NCBI GenBank assembly: GCA_023393485.1
Contig: JAEWLD010000231.1
Coordinates: forward strand, 1-21,267
Length of the DNA: 21,267 nt
Origin: Bacteroidota bacterium
Lineage (GTDB): Bacteria > Bacteroidota > Bacteroidia > Flavobacteriales > Flavobacteriaceae
Reading direction: 5' to 3'
The notes under the pieces were generated by a model. It ran no database searches, was not told the DNA's origin, and saw only the letters and a list, made by a program, of their open reading frames with translations. Within the stretch, counting starts at the first letter, position 1; every line of letters begins with the position of its first letter. The position numbers and the translations under genes were made by a program. Shown piece after piece: positions 9,034-16,839 of the stretch.

Positions 9034-9257
9034 TTTGGAAACTTCTTTCTAATATCCCGCACCAAATCTTCCAGCCCGTTCAATTTCAGCTCATAAACCT
9101 GTTCGAGTTGTTGGCCGAGCAGGCCTTTCGGAAAACCTTTTGACTTATACCAGACAACATAATGTTCGGGAAGGTCAATCAAGTATCGCCCTTCATACTT
9201 GCCGAACGGCATCTTGGCGTGCGCGAGCTTGAGCAAAAATTGCTGTTGGTCTTTCAT
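9021..9257 (-). CDS. DUF3820 family small protein
   Basis: A 78-residue protein matching the DUF3820 pattern: MPFGKYEGRYLIDLPEHYV (residues 16-34) then VWYKSKGFPKGLLGQQLEQV. Proteins of this family are small, soluble and of unsettled function; some annotations call them 'quorum-sensing-regulated virulence factor', which I would not carry over. The gene starts 6 bases after the stop of the two-TM protein gene, so it is the last gene of the guaA-led block. The final residues (about PNLKI) and the TGA stop are read from the octamer array TTTYCAAA, so the natural C-terminus may have ended near KKF and been rewritten by the repeat. Confidence 0.8.
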   Translation of the reverse strand: MKDQQQFLLKLAHAKMPFGKYEGRYLIDLPEHYVVWYKSKGFPKGLLGQQLEQVYELKLNGLEDLVRDIRKKFPNLKI

Positions 9258-9263
9258 TGCGGC

Positions 9264-9929
9264 TTAAGACAAAAACGCTTCATGCCACTTCAAGAGCCAG
9301 CACAAAATCCAAAAGACCAAAAAGAAAATTCCGAGGCAAAGTATCCGTTTCCCGTGTTTGCGGTCGTCCTGGCTATAGTGATACACACGGTCGCCGTTGG
9401 GCAGCGTTCTTTTATATGTGGTCAAATACCCGCCGATGACAATTCCCAAAACCCCGCCGAGAACGGCCATGATATAACCGGCCACGATCGCGCCGATCTG
9501 TTTGGGTTCGGGCTTTGACAATTCGGCGATGCGCTGTTGCCGTAATTCATTGAGCTGGTCTTGATTGATTTCATGCCCGCGCTCTTTGAGCAGTTTTTGG
9601 GCGAGCAAAAAATCAAACGGATTCCACTCGTCACGGTGAGCGACAATATCGCGCAATTCTTCATCCGAAAACGAAAAGAGATAATAATCCCTGTCAATCG
9701 CATCAAGGTCGCCAACCGAATCCTCGAGAAGAATCTGGTTTGCTTTTTCAAAATCTTCTGCGTGCAGCTTAACAGCGAAGTCCGCCTCATAACTGGTTCC
9801 GAATGAATCTCCAAGCGACGGCGTATTATCTTCAAACACTGCTTTGATTTCGTGTTTGGCAAGCAGCGCAATAAGTTCTTCGGCGCGCTCCTTTTTGACA
9901 AATTTTTGGTAAGTGAGAAATTCAGCCAT
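9264..9929 (-). CDS. DUF2007-like protein with two C-terminal TM segments
   Basis: A 221-residue protein. The N-terminal ~70 residues (KFVKKERAEELIALLAKHEIKAVFED... then DFAVKLHAEDFEKANQILLED) look like the small alpha/beta DUF2007 'putative signal-transducing' fold. The middle is acidic and helical. There are two hydrophobic segments near 145-168 (IGAIVAGYIMAVLGGVLGIV) and 196-213 (ILCLGIFFLVFWILCWLL), with a charged loop between them containing YHYSQDDRKHGKR. It is likely anchored in the inner membrane with the N-terminal domain in the cytoplasm. Its ATG overlaps the OsmC stop by one base (TAATG), so coupling is likely. Function unknown. Confidence 0.8.
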   Translation of the reverse strand: MAEFLTYQKFVKKERAEELIALLAKHEIKAVFEDNTPSLGDSFGTSYEADFAVKLHAEDFEKANQILLEDSVGDLDAIDRDYYLFSFSDEELRDIVAHRDEWNPFDFLLAQKLLKERGHEINQDQLNELRQQRIAELSKPEPKQIGAIVAGYIMAVLGGVLGIVIGGYLTTYKRTLPNGDRVYHYSQDDRKHGKRILCLGIFFLVFWILCWLLKWHEAFLS

Positions 9930-10330
9930 TATTGCCAGCTAAAAGTGATTTCCTGAATCAAATCGGGATGCAGGCTGAGCGCTACCGGGCAATGATGGCC
10001 GACGAGTTCCAAACCCGTGCGGCTACGCTGATCGTCCGCGCCTTTCATTTGCAGTGCGACGATGATTTTCCCGATTTTCCGCGGATCTGACTGCATGACT
10101 TTGGTGACTTCGGCGCTCGAACCGTCTAAGTCGATTCCCATTGAATTGGCCTTGATCGCCATCGTAGTCAGCACGCAGGTCGCGAGTGAATTCGCAACCA
10201 TGTCAGACGGTGAAAACGCTTGTCCTTTACCGTGGTTGTCAGTTGGTGCGTCAGATAAGACTTTTGTACCCGATTGCAAATGCTCGGATTCGGTGCGCAA
10301 GCCACCGACGTAGGTTACTTTTGAGGTCAT
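9929..10330 (-). CDS. OsmC/Ohr-family peroxide-reducing protein
   Basis: A 133-residue OsmC-family protein. The two redox cysteines are visible: Cys52 in SLATCVLTTM and Cys114 in GHHCPVALSL. The family reduces organic hydroperoxides with a Cys pair at the dimer interface. This short form with PSDMVANSLATC is common in Bacteroidota and its physiological substrate is not certain. The ATG overlaps the TGA of the upstream LysM/PBP1 gene (ATGA, 4 bases), and its own stop overlaps the next start by one base, so it sits inside a tightly packed operon. Cytoplasmic. Confidence 0.9.
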   Translation of the reverse strand: MTSKVTYVGGLRTESEHLQSGTKVLSDAPTDNHGKGQAFSPSDMVANSLATCVLTTMAIKANSMGIDLDGSSAEVTKVMQSDPRKIGKIIVALQMKGADDQRSRTGLELVGHHCPVALSLHPDLIQEITFSWQ

Positions 10331-12363
10331 GGAGCTTCTTTTACTGAAAGGTCTTCTTGATATTCGAGGATGTAGATGCCTTTATTCATATAGCCGTCGC
10401 CGTTTTGGGCATACGCAAATTTGCTCTCTACCTGTTCGGTCTTGTCAGTCGCGGCAGATTGCGCAAAAGTCTTGTCCTGTGAGAGGCGCAGCATTGTGTC
10501 AAAAGTCACATCGAAACCGCGCACAGCATATTGGCTTGGGAAAATTTTGTTGTCTTTTCTGAAATCGTTTTCAAACGCTCCGGCTTCAATCGAGTGGTTT
10601 TCGCGTGTCATCGACGGATAAAGCAATTTGAGGATCGTCAAACGCTTCATCGAAACCTCATCATAATCAAGGGTTTCGTTCGGCTCCAAAATCGCGAGCT
10701 GCATTTGGTAGTTCGAAATCTCGTTGAGCATCAAATTCGTGGTCGACAAAATCATTCCGGTCTTCTCGGTATCGAGCACGATGTAATTTTTACGGTCTTT
10801 GACCAAAAGGCTTTTCAGGTTGTCCACGTTGATGTTGCCGATGTCGTCAAGAGAAACAAATTTCGCATCGGGGCAATTGGCCGTGATGAAATCTTTGCTC
10901 GAGGTGCGTTTCGGGTCATTGACCACGATGATGTTGCCGTTTTTGGCCATCATGTAATCGAGCATCGCCTGTCGTCCGGCGTCGGTCGAAGGCATTGCCT
11001 GATACAGATTGGCGTAGCTTTTCCCCGTTTCTTTAGACAACGGCGAAATCACCGGAATATATGCCGCGCCAAGCAATTCGGCCGCACGTTCGGCATGTTG
11101 CTGGTAAAACGGCCCGATTACGGCATCGACCTCGCGGAAATTGTTGCCCTGGATTACAGACGAAACATTTGAACCGGCTTTGCTTTCTTCCGAATCGTAA
11201 ATTTTAACATCGATGTTAAGTCCGAGCGCTTTCGCAGAATCTATTGCGACCAATGCGCCTGCATAGAAATCAAGCGTCATATTTAAAAACGCATCTTTTT
11301 TCAGACGTTCGGCGACTGACTTGAGCGTATCGCCCTGAATTTTCGACGCATTGAACGGCAGCAGCAGAACGAGCTGCTTTTTCTCTGTGGTCGATAGTTT
11401 TTTAGACAAATCGTCAACATCGGTGCGCTCGGCAATGATCGAGCCTTTGCCCGGCACTTTGAGAATCATGCCTACTTTAAGGCCGTCTTTGATGATCGGA
11501 TTTAAATCGGTCAATTCTTTTTCGGTAATGCCGAACATCTGCGTCAGGCTGAAAATGGTTTCTTTTGGTTTGACCTCATAATTGGCGTAACCGGTTTTCT
11601 GCGCCGGTTTGCTTACCTGGGTTTCGTAAACGGCTTTTGAGTCTGCATCTGTGATTTTCGATGACGGCCTGACAACGGTTTCCGTCCTTGTCTCACTTGC
11701 GCCGCTTCCGGCCACGACAAGCCTGAAACCTACGGGAAGATTTTTTTCAATCCCCGGATTGCGCTGCTCGAGTTCGGCCACTGTCATGCCGTATCGTTTT
11801 GAAATCCCAAACTTTGTTTCACCGGGTTCAACAACGTGGTACGACACATTTCCGGTCGTGGTCGTCTTTGTTGGGTTGTTTGTAGTGGTCGTCGAAGCCG
11901 TAACCGCAGGCTTTACGGGAACGGGCGTCGGCAATGCGGTCACGGCAGTGGAAACCTGCTGGGAACCGCCCGGAATCTTAATGGTTTGCCCTATTTTCAA
12001 ACCCTGGCTCAAAATCGGGTTGGCGGCCATCAGCTGATCGACCGTGACGCCATATTGTTTTGAAATGCTGTACAAAGTTTCTTTGGCCTTCGCCGTATGC
12101 GTGGCAGGTTTAGGTTTGCTGGCAGCGCTTGTGCCTGAAGTGTTCGGAACCTGCGCGGCCGGAATGACCAAAACATCGTTTTCTTTGATACCGGCCTGGG
12201 CATCGGGATTGAGTTTGTAGATGTCGTAAGGTGTTACCTTATACCGCTGCGCGATCTGGATAATCGTTTCCCCTTTTGCGACGGTGTGCCTGGCCTGACC
12301 AAAACTGGCCGTAAAACAAAAAAACAGCACTAAAAACGCATGCATTCCGCGGTTGATTCTCAT
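10327..12363 (-). CDS. Secreted protein with four LysM domains and a PBP1-like domain
   Basis: A 678-residue protein with a Sec signal peptide (residues 1-24) and four LysM modules at about 26-68, 88-131, 175-217 and 262-304. Between modules 2 and 3 and between 3 and 4 there are Thr/Ser/Pro-rich linkers. From ~331 to the end the fold resembles type 1 periplasmic binding proteins (LVLLLPFNASKIQ..., VDAVIGPFYQQHAERAAELL, YIPVISPLSKE), as in branched-chain amino-acid binding proteins and LpoA. LysM modules bind N-acetylglucosamine of peptidoglycan, so the protein probably sits on the cell wall and uses the PBP1-like domain to bind a ligand or a partner enzyme; that role is inferred. It lies 19 bases after the other LysM gene and overlaps the OsmC gene by 4 bases. 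Confidence 0.88.
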   Translation of the reverse strand: MRINRGMHAFLVLFFCFTASFGQARHTVAKGETIIQIAQRYKVTPYDIYKLNPDAQAGIKENDVLVIPAAQVPNTSGTSAASKPKPATHTAKAKETLYSISKQYGVTVDQLMAANPILSQGLKIGQTIKIPGGSQQVSTAVTALPTPVPVKPAVTASTTTTNNPTKTTTTGNVSYHVVEPGETKFGISKRYGMTVAELEQRNPGIEKNLPVGFRLVVAGSGASETRTETVVRPSSKITDADSKAVYETQVSKPAQKTGYANYEVKPKETIFSLTQMFGITEKELTDLNPIIKDGLKVGMILKVPGKGSIIAERTDVDDLSKKLSTTEKKQLVLLLPFNASKIQGDTLKSVAERLKKDAFLNMTLDFYAGALVAIDSAKALGLNIDVKIYDSEESKAGSNVSSVIQGNNFREVDAVIGPFYQQHAERAAELLGAAYIPVISPLSKETGKSYANLYQAMPSTDAGRQAMLDYMMAKNGNIIVVNDPKRTSSKDFITANCPDAKFVSLDDIGNINVDNLKSLLVKDRKNYIVLDTEKTGMILSTTNLMLNEISNYQMQLAILEPNETLDYDEVSMKRLTILKLLYPSMTRENHSIEAGAFENDFRKDNKIFPSQYAVRGFDVTFDTMLRLSQDKTFAQSAATDKTEQVESKFAYAQNGDGYMNKGIYILEYQEDLSVKEAP

Positions 12364-12382
12364 AAAACCTGATTATTTCGTA

Positions 12383-13153
12383 TTAGTTAGTCATCGTGAT
12401 AGTCAAGATCTGGCCAGGTTGCAATCCTTTTTTCAAAGTCGATTCGTTCTGGGCTTTGATCTCGTCTACCGAAACGTTATATTTTCTGGCAAGGTCAAAC
12501 AGCGTATCGCCTTTTTGCACTTTATGCCTGATTTCAGTTGACGAACTGCTTTCAGTCGTGGCCGATTCAGATTCGTGAAGTTGCTCTTGCTTTGTTGCGG
12601 GTTCTCCGCCCGGATTGACAATCGTCAGTATTTGTCCGGGTTGCAAACCGCGCCTGAGCACTTTCTCATTCTGCGATCTGATATCGGCAATCGAAACGCC
12701 ATATTGCTTTGCGATGCCGCTCAACGTTTCGCCGTTTGATACCGTATGTGCGACCGCCGAGCTTATCTGGCCTAAGTCACCGCCCTCGGCATCGGACGTG
12801 GTTTCTTCGGTCAGCGGCTCGCTTTCAACCGATTTCTTCTTCCTGACAGTTGTCATTGTGACGGTTTTGGTCGTTACCGACGTACTGCTTTCGTCGTCCT
12901 GCGCTACGGTCGCTGTAGTTTCGGCAGCCGTTTCCTTGACCGGCACAAATAGCTGCAGCACTTGGCCTTGGCTGATGCCGTCGACTGCAAATTTGTTCAT
13001 CCGGTAAATCTCGGCAGGTTCAATTTTGTACTTTCTTGAAATCATCCTGACTGTTTCACCAAGCTGGACTTGATGGCGGATCATTTCGTATTCTTGGGCA
13101 ATCGTGATTTGGAGCGAAAAGACAATGAATAAAAGCAATACGAGTTTTTTCAT
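12383..13153 (-). CDS. Secreted three-LysM protein
   Basis: A 256-residue protein with a signal peptide (residues 1-20, ending in IAQ) and three LysM modules at about 26-70, 134-180 and 208-254. Between modules 1 and 2 is a ~60-residue Thr/Ser/Glu-rich linker with a KKK patch; a shorter acidic linker separates 2 and 3. Modules 2 and 3 end in the same GLQPGQILTI, pointing to an internal duplication, while module 1 is more divergent. There is no catalytic domain, so a peptidoglycan-binding or scaffold role is inferred. It lies 15 bases after guaA and 19 bases before the LysM/PBP1 gene in the same direction, an operon arrangement linking GMP synthesis with wall-binding proteins by position only. 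Confidence 0.87.
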   Translation of the reverse strand: MKKLVLLLFIVFSLQITIAQEYEMIRHQVQLGETVRMISRKYKIEPAEIYRMNKFAVDGISQGQVLQLFVPVKETAAETTATVAQDDESSTSVTTKTVTMTTVRKKKSVESEPLTEETTSDAEGGDLGQISSAVAHTVSNGETLSGIAKQYGVSIADIRSQNEKVLRRGLQPGQILTIVNPGGEPATKQEQLHESESATTESSSSTEIRHKVQKGDTLFDLARKYNVSVDEIKAQNESTLKKGLQPGQILTITMTN

Positions 13154-13168
13154 CTTTTCAGGTTTAAA

Positions 13169-14698
13169 TTATTCCCATTCAATGGTCGCCGGCGGTTTTG
13201 AGCTGATGTCATACACCACGCGATTCACGCCGCGCACTTTATTGATGATGTCGTTGGAGACTTTCATCAAAAAATCATAAGGCAAATGAACCCAGTCTGC
13301 GGTCATGCCGTCGGTGGATTCGACTGCGCGCAAAGCGACCACTTTTTCATAAGTACGCTCGTCGCCCATAACCCCGACACTGTTCACCGGTAGCAGGATT
13401 GCGCCTGCCTGCCAGACCTTGTCATATAATCCCGATGATTTCAAACCGTCAATAAATACGGCGTCAACTTCTTGCAATATACGAACTTTTTCCAAAGTGA
13501 TGTCGCCTAGTATACGAATTGACAATCCCGGTCCGGGGAACGGATGACGGCCAAGCAGTTCAGCATCGATGCAGAGCGTTTTCCCAACGCGGCGCACTTC
13601 ATCCTTAAACAACATCCTGAGCGGTTCAACTACCTGCAGCTTCATAAAATCGGGCAAGCCGCCAACGTTGTGGTGTGATTTGATCGTTGCCGACGGGCCT
13701 TTTACCGAAACCGATTCAATCACGTCGGGATAAATCGTGCCCTGTGCAAGCCATTTCACGTCTTCAAGCTGGTGTGCTTCGTCATCGAAAACTTCAATAA
13801 ACACGCGGCCGATGGCTTTGCGCTTGGCTTCGGGATCTGAAATTCCGGCGAGCGCGTCCATAAACCGCATCGTCGCATCGACGCCTTTCACGTTCAATCC
13901 CATGTCTTTGTATTGATGGAGAACGCTTTCGAATTCATTCTTGCGCAAAAGCCCGTTGTTGACGAAAATACAGTATAAATTCTTGCCGATGGCTTTATTG
14001 AGCAAAACCGCTGCAACGGTAGAATCAACGCCGCCGGAAAGTCCGAGCACGACTTTATCGTTTCCGATTTTCTGTTTGAGTTCGCCTACGATTTCGTCGA
14101 CAAAAGCGTTCGGCGTGAAGTTCTGCGGCACATGCGCGATTTTCACCAGGAAATTATACAGCATCTGTTTGCCGTCTGTCGAATGGAAAACTTCGGGATG
14201 GTATTGGATCGCATAGGTCGTTTCGCCTTCGATTCTGTATGCGGCATTCTCGACATCGTGCGTCGAGGCCAGCAAAACGCCGCCGGTCGGCAACTTCTTG
14301 ATCGTGTCCGAATGTGACATCCAAACCTGCGAATTGACCAGTACATCCTGGAAAAAATCCTCGCCGCTTTTGATATACGACAAATTCGCACGGCCGTATT
14401 CGCGTGTATTCGACGGCGCGACTTCGCCACCGTGGAAATGTGCCAGATATTGCGCACCGTAACAAACCGCGAGCAAAGGCATCCTGCCTCGAATCTGAGA
14501 CAAATCCGGATGCGGCGCATTGTCACCGCGGACCGAAAACGGACTGCCCGAAAGGATCACGGCTTTATAACTTGACAGGTCTTGTGGAATGTGGTTGTAC
14601 GGAAAAATTTCGCAGAAAATATTCAGCTCCCGTACGCGGCGTGCAATGAGTTGTGTGTATTGCGAGCCGAAATCGAGGATAAGGACGTTGTGTTGCAT
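13169..14698 (-). CDS. guaA: GMP synthase (glutamine-hydrolysing)
   Basis: Converts XMP to GMP using ATP and glutamine. The 509-residue product starts with the class I amidotransferase domain: [17 protein letters not shown] at 8-24, nucleophile Cys79 in [11 protein letters not shown], and the His/Glu pair in [12 protein letters not shown]. The ATP-pyrophosphatase domain with PP-loop [16 protein letters not shown] follows. The C-terminal dimerisation domain ends in the family-typical PPATIEWE. I chose the ATG at 14698 ([16 protein letters not shown]) over one 18 codons upstream, since the extension is not family-like and overlaps a likely promoter. Lead gene of a six-gene minus-strand block. 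Cytoplasmic. Confidence 0.97.
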   Translation of the reverse strand: MQHNVLILDFGSQYTQLIARRVRELNIFCEIFPYNHIPQDLSSYKAVILSGSPFSVRGDNAPHPDLSQIRGRMPLLAVCYGAQYLAHFHGGEVAPSNTREYGRANLSYIKSGEDFFQDVLVNSQVWMSHSDTIKKLPTGGVLLASTHDVENAAYRIEGETTYAIQYHPEVFHSTDGKQMLYNFLVKIAHVPQNFTPNAFVDEIVGELKQKIGNDKVVLGLSGGVDSTVAAVLLNKAIGKNLYCIFVNNGLLRKNEFESVLHQYKDMGLNVKGVDATMRFMDALAGISDPEAKRKAIGRVFIEVFDDEAHQLEDVKWLAQGTIYPDVIESVSVKGPSATIKSHHNVGGLPDFMKLQVVEPLRMLFKDEVRRVGKTLCIDAELLGRHPFPGPGLSIRILGDITLEKVRILQEVDAVFIDGLKSSGLYDKVWQAGAILLPVNSVGVMGDERTYEKVVALRAVESTDGMTADWVHLPYDFLMKVSNDIINKVRGVNRVVYDISSKPPATIEWE

Positions 14699-14701
14699 GT
14701 G

Positions 14702-14709
14702 CAAAAGTA
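14702..14709 (-). promoter_or_regulatory. Putative -7 box (TACTTTTG) of guaA, near-leaderless
   Basis: The minus strand reads TACTTTTG, an exact TAnnTTTG match, ending only 3 bases before the guaA ATG, with a TTTC about 19 bases upstream. If used, transcription would start at or next to the ATG, giving a leaderless mRNA. Confidence 0.4.
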
Positions 14710-14795
14710 GATTTATTTTTTCGCACCTGAAAATCGGCGAGGGAAAAATCAAAAAGTGTTTTTCAACAGGAAAAATGCGCTTTTCAACAGATTTA

Positions 14796-14825
14796 TTTGC
14801 GCGCGCGTGTCATTGCCGTAATTTG
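14796..14825 (+). promoter_or_regulatory. Putative promoter of the lipoprotein gene
   Basis: TTTG (14796-14799), 19 bases, then TAATTTG (14819-14825). The spacing fits the Bacteroidota -33/-7 arrangement and the -7 box lacks one T of the TAnnTTTG consensus. The leader would be about 22 bases long before the ATG at 14854. Confidence 0.5.
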
Positions 14826-14853
14826 GCCGCTCCAAATTTAACATAACTTACTG

Positions 14854-15342
14854 ATGAACAATATTTTCAAAATCGTAATCCTGTTGCTGAGCCTGACTTT
14901 GATCCAGTGCAGCAGTGCCGATTCAAACGAATCCGGCAGACTTTTAGTCAATGGCGAAGAGTTCAAATTGGGCACGGCCCTCGTTGAGGACGGATCGAAT
15001 TTAATCCTTTTTACACTGGTCGAAAAAACACCAATCGCCTACAATAACCGCATCATCCAGGTTGTTGCGATGCACCCGGACGGAACCGCGACCGGAACCT
15101 ACCAGCTGCGCAGCAACATCATTGAAACAGGAATCGCCAATATCGGGATTTATGACTCAGAACTCGAACAGCTTGCCGGCGGCTCGGTCAACCAGCCTAC
15201 CGGTACATTGACCGTAACGCACATAGACGGCAAAAAATACAAGCTGGTATTCAACGACGTGACGCTCGACCCAAACACCGCGACCGAGACTACGATTTCG
15301 GGAAGCTGCCTTAAGACGTTTTCAAGCGGCAACAGCGATTAA
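14854..15342 (+). CDS. Small lipoprotein of unknown function
   Basis: A 162-residue protein with a lipoprotein signal: a hydrophobic stretch ending in the lipobox LIQC, so Cys19 would be lipidated and the mature chain anchored in a membrane. The mature start CSSADSNES is rich in Ser and acidic residues, as in surface-exposed flavobacterial lipoproteins. The rest is probably beta-rich (GRLLVNGEEFKLG, then TLTVTHIDGKKYKLVFNDV), a pattern common in small flavobacterial lipoproteins without a named function. A second Cys lies near the end (GSCLKTF). Its TAA overlaps the TAA of the convergent GlxA-type regulator (shared TTAA at 15339-15342), leaving no room for a terminator. Confidence 0.82.
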   Translation: MNNIFKIVILLLSLTLIQCSSADSNESGRLLVNGEEFKLGTALVEDGSNLILFTLVEKTPIAYNNRIIQVVAMHPDGTATGTYQLRSNIIETGIANIGIYDSELEQLAGGSVNQPTGTLTVTHIDGKKYKLVFNDVTLDPNTATETTISGSCLKTFSSGNSD

Positions 15343-16316
15343 GCCAAAACCTGCTTGTTGTATTTATTGCGGTATTCAATCGGCGTCAGTCCCGTAATTT
15401 TCCTGAACACATCGCGAAAAGCCTTCGTATCCGTATAACCGACATCGTACATCACTTCGTGGATGTTTTTGCGGCTCGACTCAAAACTGCGTTTGGCTGC
15501 CTCAATCTTGACGCGCTGCAGGTATTCCATCACGGTATTATTGGTCGCTTTGCGGAAACGGCGTTCAAAAGTACGTCTGCCCATCGCCGAAATGTCGGCC
15601 AGTGTGTCAATCGTGATGCGGCCGGCGAAGTTTTGCTCGATAAAATCCTGCGCCTTCAATATCTCATCGTCGTCGTGGTTTTTCTGGCCCTGGAACATCA
15701 TAAAAGCCGATTGTGAACTTCGGTCGATGTCAATCGCGAAAAACTTCGATGCCCGGATTGCCGTGGCGCGGTCGGTATATTTTTCAACCAGGTACAACAG
15801 CAAATTCCAATAGGATGTTGCGCCGCCGCTCGAGTAAATCCCGTTTTCTTCGGTAACGATGCTTCCGTCGACGAGCTCGACATTCGGGAAACGCTCACGA
15901 AACTGATTGGCGTAAACCCAGTGGGTTGAACATTTTTTGCCTTCGAGCAGACCGGTTTCGGCAAGCAAAAATGCGCCGATGCAAAGCGACGCGACTTCCG
16001 CGCCATTTGCGTACTGCTTTTTGATCCACGGAATAAAGCCTTTGTTCTTCTCAAGGGCGACGGCCATATCACCATTGAGCGCCGGGATAAAAACGAGGTC
16101 GGTTTTCGTTACATCGTCAATCAATGCATCGGGATGGACGGAAAACACCGAGCCGTGAAGCCTGACTTCTTTTGACATGCCAACGAGCTGCACATTGAAT
16201 AATGCGGGCTTGCCTTCGGCCAGGAGAAAGTCGTTGACCGCCGTAAAAATATAGCGCGGATCGCCGATTGCCGCGAGCACCGCCATTTCGGGAACAAGTA
16301 TCGATACGTTTTTCAT
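15339..16316 (-). CDS. GlxA-family AraC-type transcriptional regulator
   Basis: A 325-residue regulator with two parts. Residues ~1-185 form a DJ-1/PfpI-like domain with Cys112 at the nucleophile elbow (ASLCIGAFLLAETGLL) and His132 in CSTHWVY. The C-terminal ~100 residues are an AraC DNA-binding domain with two helix-turn-helix units: ITIDTLADISAMGRRTFERRF and IHEVMYDVGYTDTKAFRDVF, then FRKITGLTPIEYR. The start at 16316 (MKNVSILVPEMAVL) was preferred to one 20 codons upstream because it opens on the first beta strand of the domain, and the extension would cover the likely promoter. It is divergent from the VOC-DHFR-DinB cluster, whose control is its most likely job; the ligand is unknown. Confidence 0.92.
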   Translation of the reverse strand: MKNVSILVPEMAVLAAIGDPRYIFTAVNDFLLAEGKPALFNVQLVGMSKEVRLHGSVFSVHPDALIDDVTKTDLVFIPALNGDMAVALEKNKGFIPWIKKQYANGAEVASLCIGAFLLAETGLLEGKKCSTHWVYANQFRERFPNVELVDGSIVTEENGIYSSGGATSYWNLLLYLVEKYTDRATAIRASKFFAIDIDRSSQSAFMMFQGQKNHDDDEILKAQDFIEQNFAGRITIDTLADISAMGRRTFERRFRKATNNTVMEYLQRVKIEAAKRSFESSRKNIHEVMYDVGYTDTKAFRDVFRKITGLTPIEYRNKYNKQVLA

Positions 16317-16320
16317 AAGC

Positions 16321-16352
16321 CAAAGATACAAAAGCGGTTTGTCGCAATCAAC
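16321..16352 (-). promoter_or_regulatory. Putative promoter of the GlxA-type regulator
   Basis: Minus strand: GTTG (16352-16349), 20 bases, then TATCTTTG (16328-16321), an exact TAnnTTTG match, ending 4 bases before the ATG at 16316. Transcripts would be leaderless or nearly so. An AACCGCT motif lies between the two boxes. Confidence 0.55.
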
Positions 16353-16377
16353 CCTTTTTATTGTCGTTTCTGCCAAG

Positions 16378-16406
16378 ACCGCTGACGCTGCGAGCGGTTA
16401 ACTTTG
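16378..16406 (+). promoter_or_regulatory. -7 box of the VOC cluster with ACCGCT/AGCGGT inverted repeat
   Basis: TAACTTTG (16399-16406) matches TAnnTTTG exactly. Directly upstream, ACCGCT (16378-16383) and AGCGGT (16393-16398) form a 6-bp inverted repeat with a 9-base loop. AGCGGTT occurs again at 16333-16339, inside the divergent promoter. This may be an operator of the adjacent GlxA-type regulator. No clear -33 box is seen. Confidence 0.45.
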
Positions 16407-16422
16407 TATGAAATTGAAAACG

Positions 16423-16839
16423 ATGACACGAATCCACACTTATCTGACCTTTAACGGGAATTGCCGCGACGCGATGGGATTTTACAAAGAATGCCTTGGC
16501 GGCGAACTCTCACTGCAGCCCGTTGGCGAATCACCGATGGCCGAAGCCCTGCCCGACTCGATGAAAAATGCAATACTTCACGCGACGCTTTCAAAAGAAG
16601 GCTTTGTATTGATAGCTTCTGACATGGCTTGCGAAGACGGCCTTATCCGCGGCAATGCCGTTTCGCTTTTTCTTGATTGTGCAACCCAGCCTGACATTTC
16701 GTATTTTTATGATAAACTGTCTGACGGCGGAAAAAGGGAATTTGAACTCCATCAAACCCACTGGGGCGCATGGTTCGGCACTTTGACAGACAAATTCGGC
16801 AACCATTGGCTGCTGCATCACAATATTGACAAGCCATGA
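16423..16839 (+). CDS. PhnB-like VOC-family protein
   Basis: A protein of the PhnB / glyoxalase-fold (vicinal oxygen chelate) group, 138 residues from the ATG at 16423. Typical segments are HTYLTFNGNCRDAMGFYKECLGGEL at the N-terminus, VSLFLDCATQPDISYFYDKLSDGG in the middle and WGAWFGTLTDKFGNHWLLH at the end. These proteins are small, cytoplasmic, mostly dimeric, and often of unknown substrate. An alternative ATG at 16408 adds five residues (MKLKT). I chose 16423 because the -7 box ends at 16406, so transcription would begin at or inside the upstream ATG. Its TGA overlaps the next ATG (ATGA), so it is coupled to the reductase-like gene. Confidence 0.88.
   Translation: MTRIHTYLTFNGNCRDAMGFYKECLGGELSLQPVGESPMAEALPDSMKNAILHATLSKEGFVLIASDMACEDGLIRGNAVSLFLDCATQPDISYFYDKLSDGGKREFELHQTHWGAWFGTLTDKFGNHWLLHHNIDKP

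Noticed and set aside
14699..14752. 18-residue N-terminal extension of GMP synthase
   Set aside because: Not family-like, and it would cover the putative promoter; the ATG at 14698 gives the standard N-terminus.
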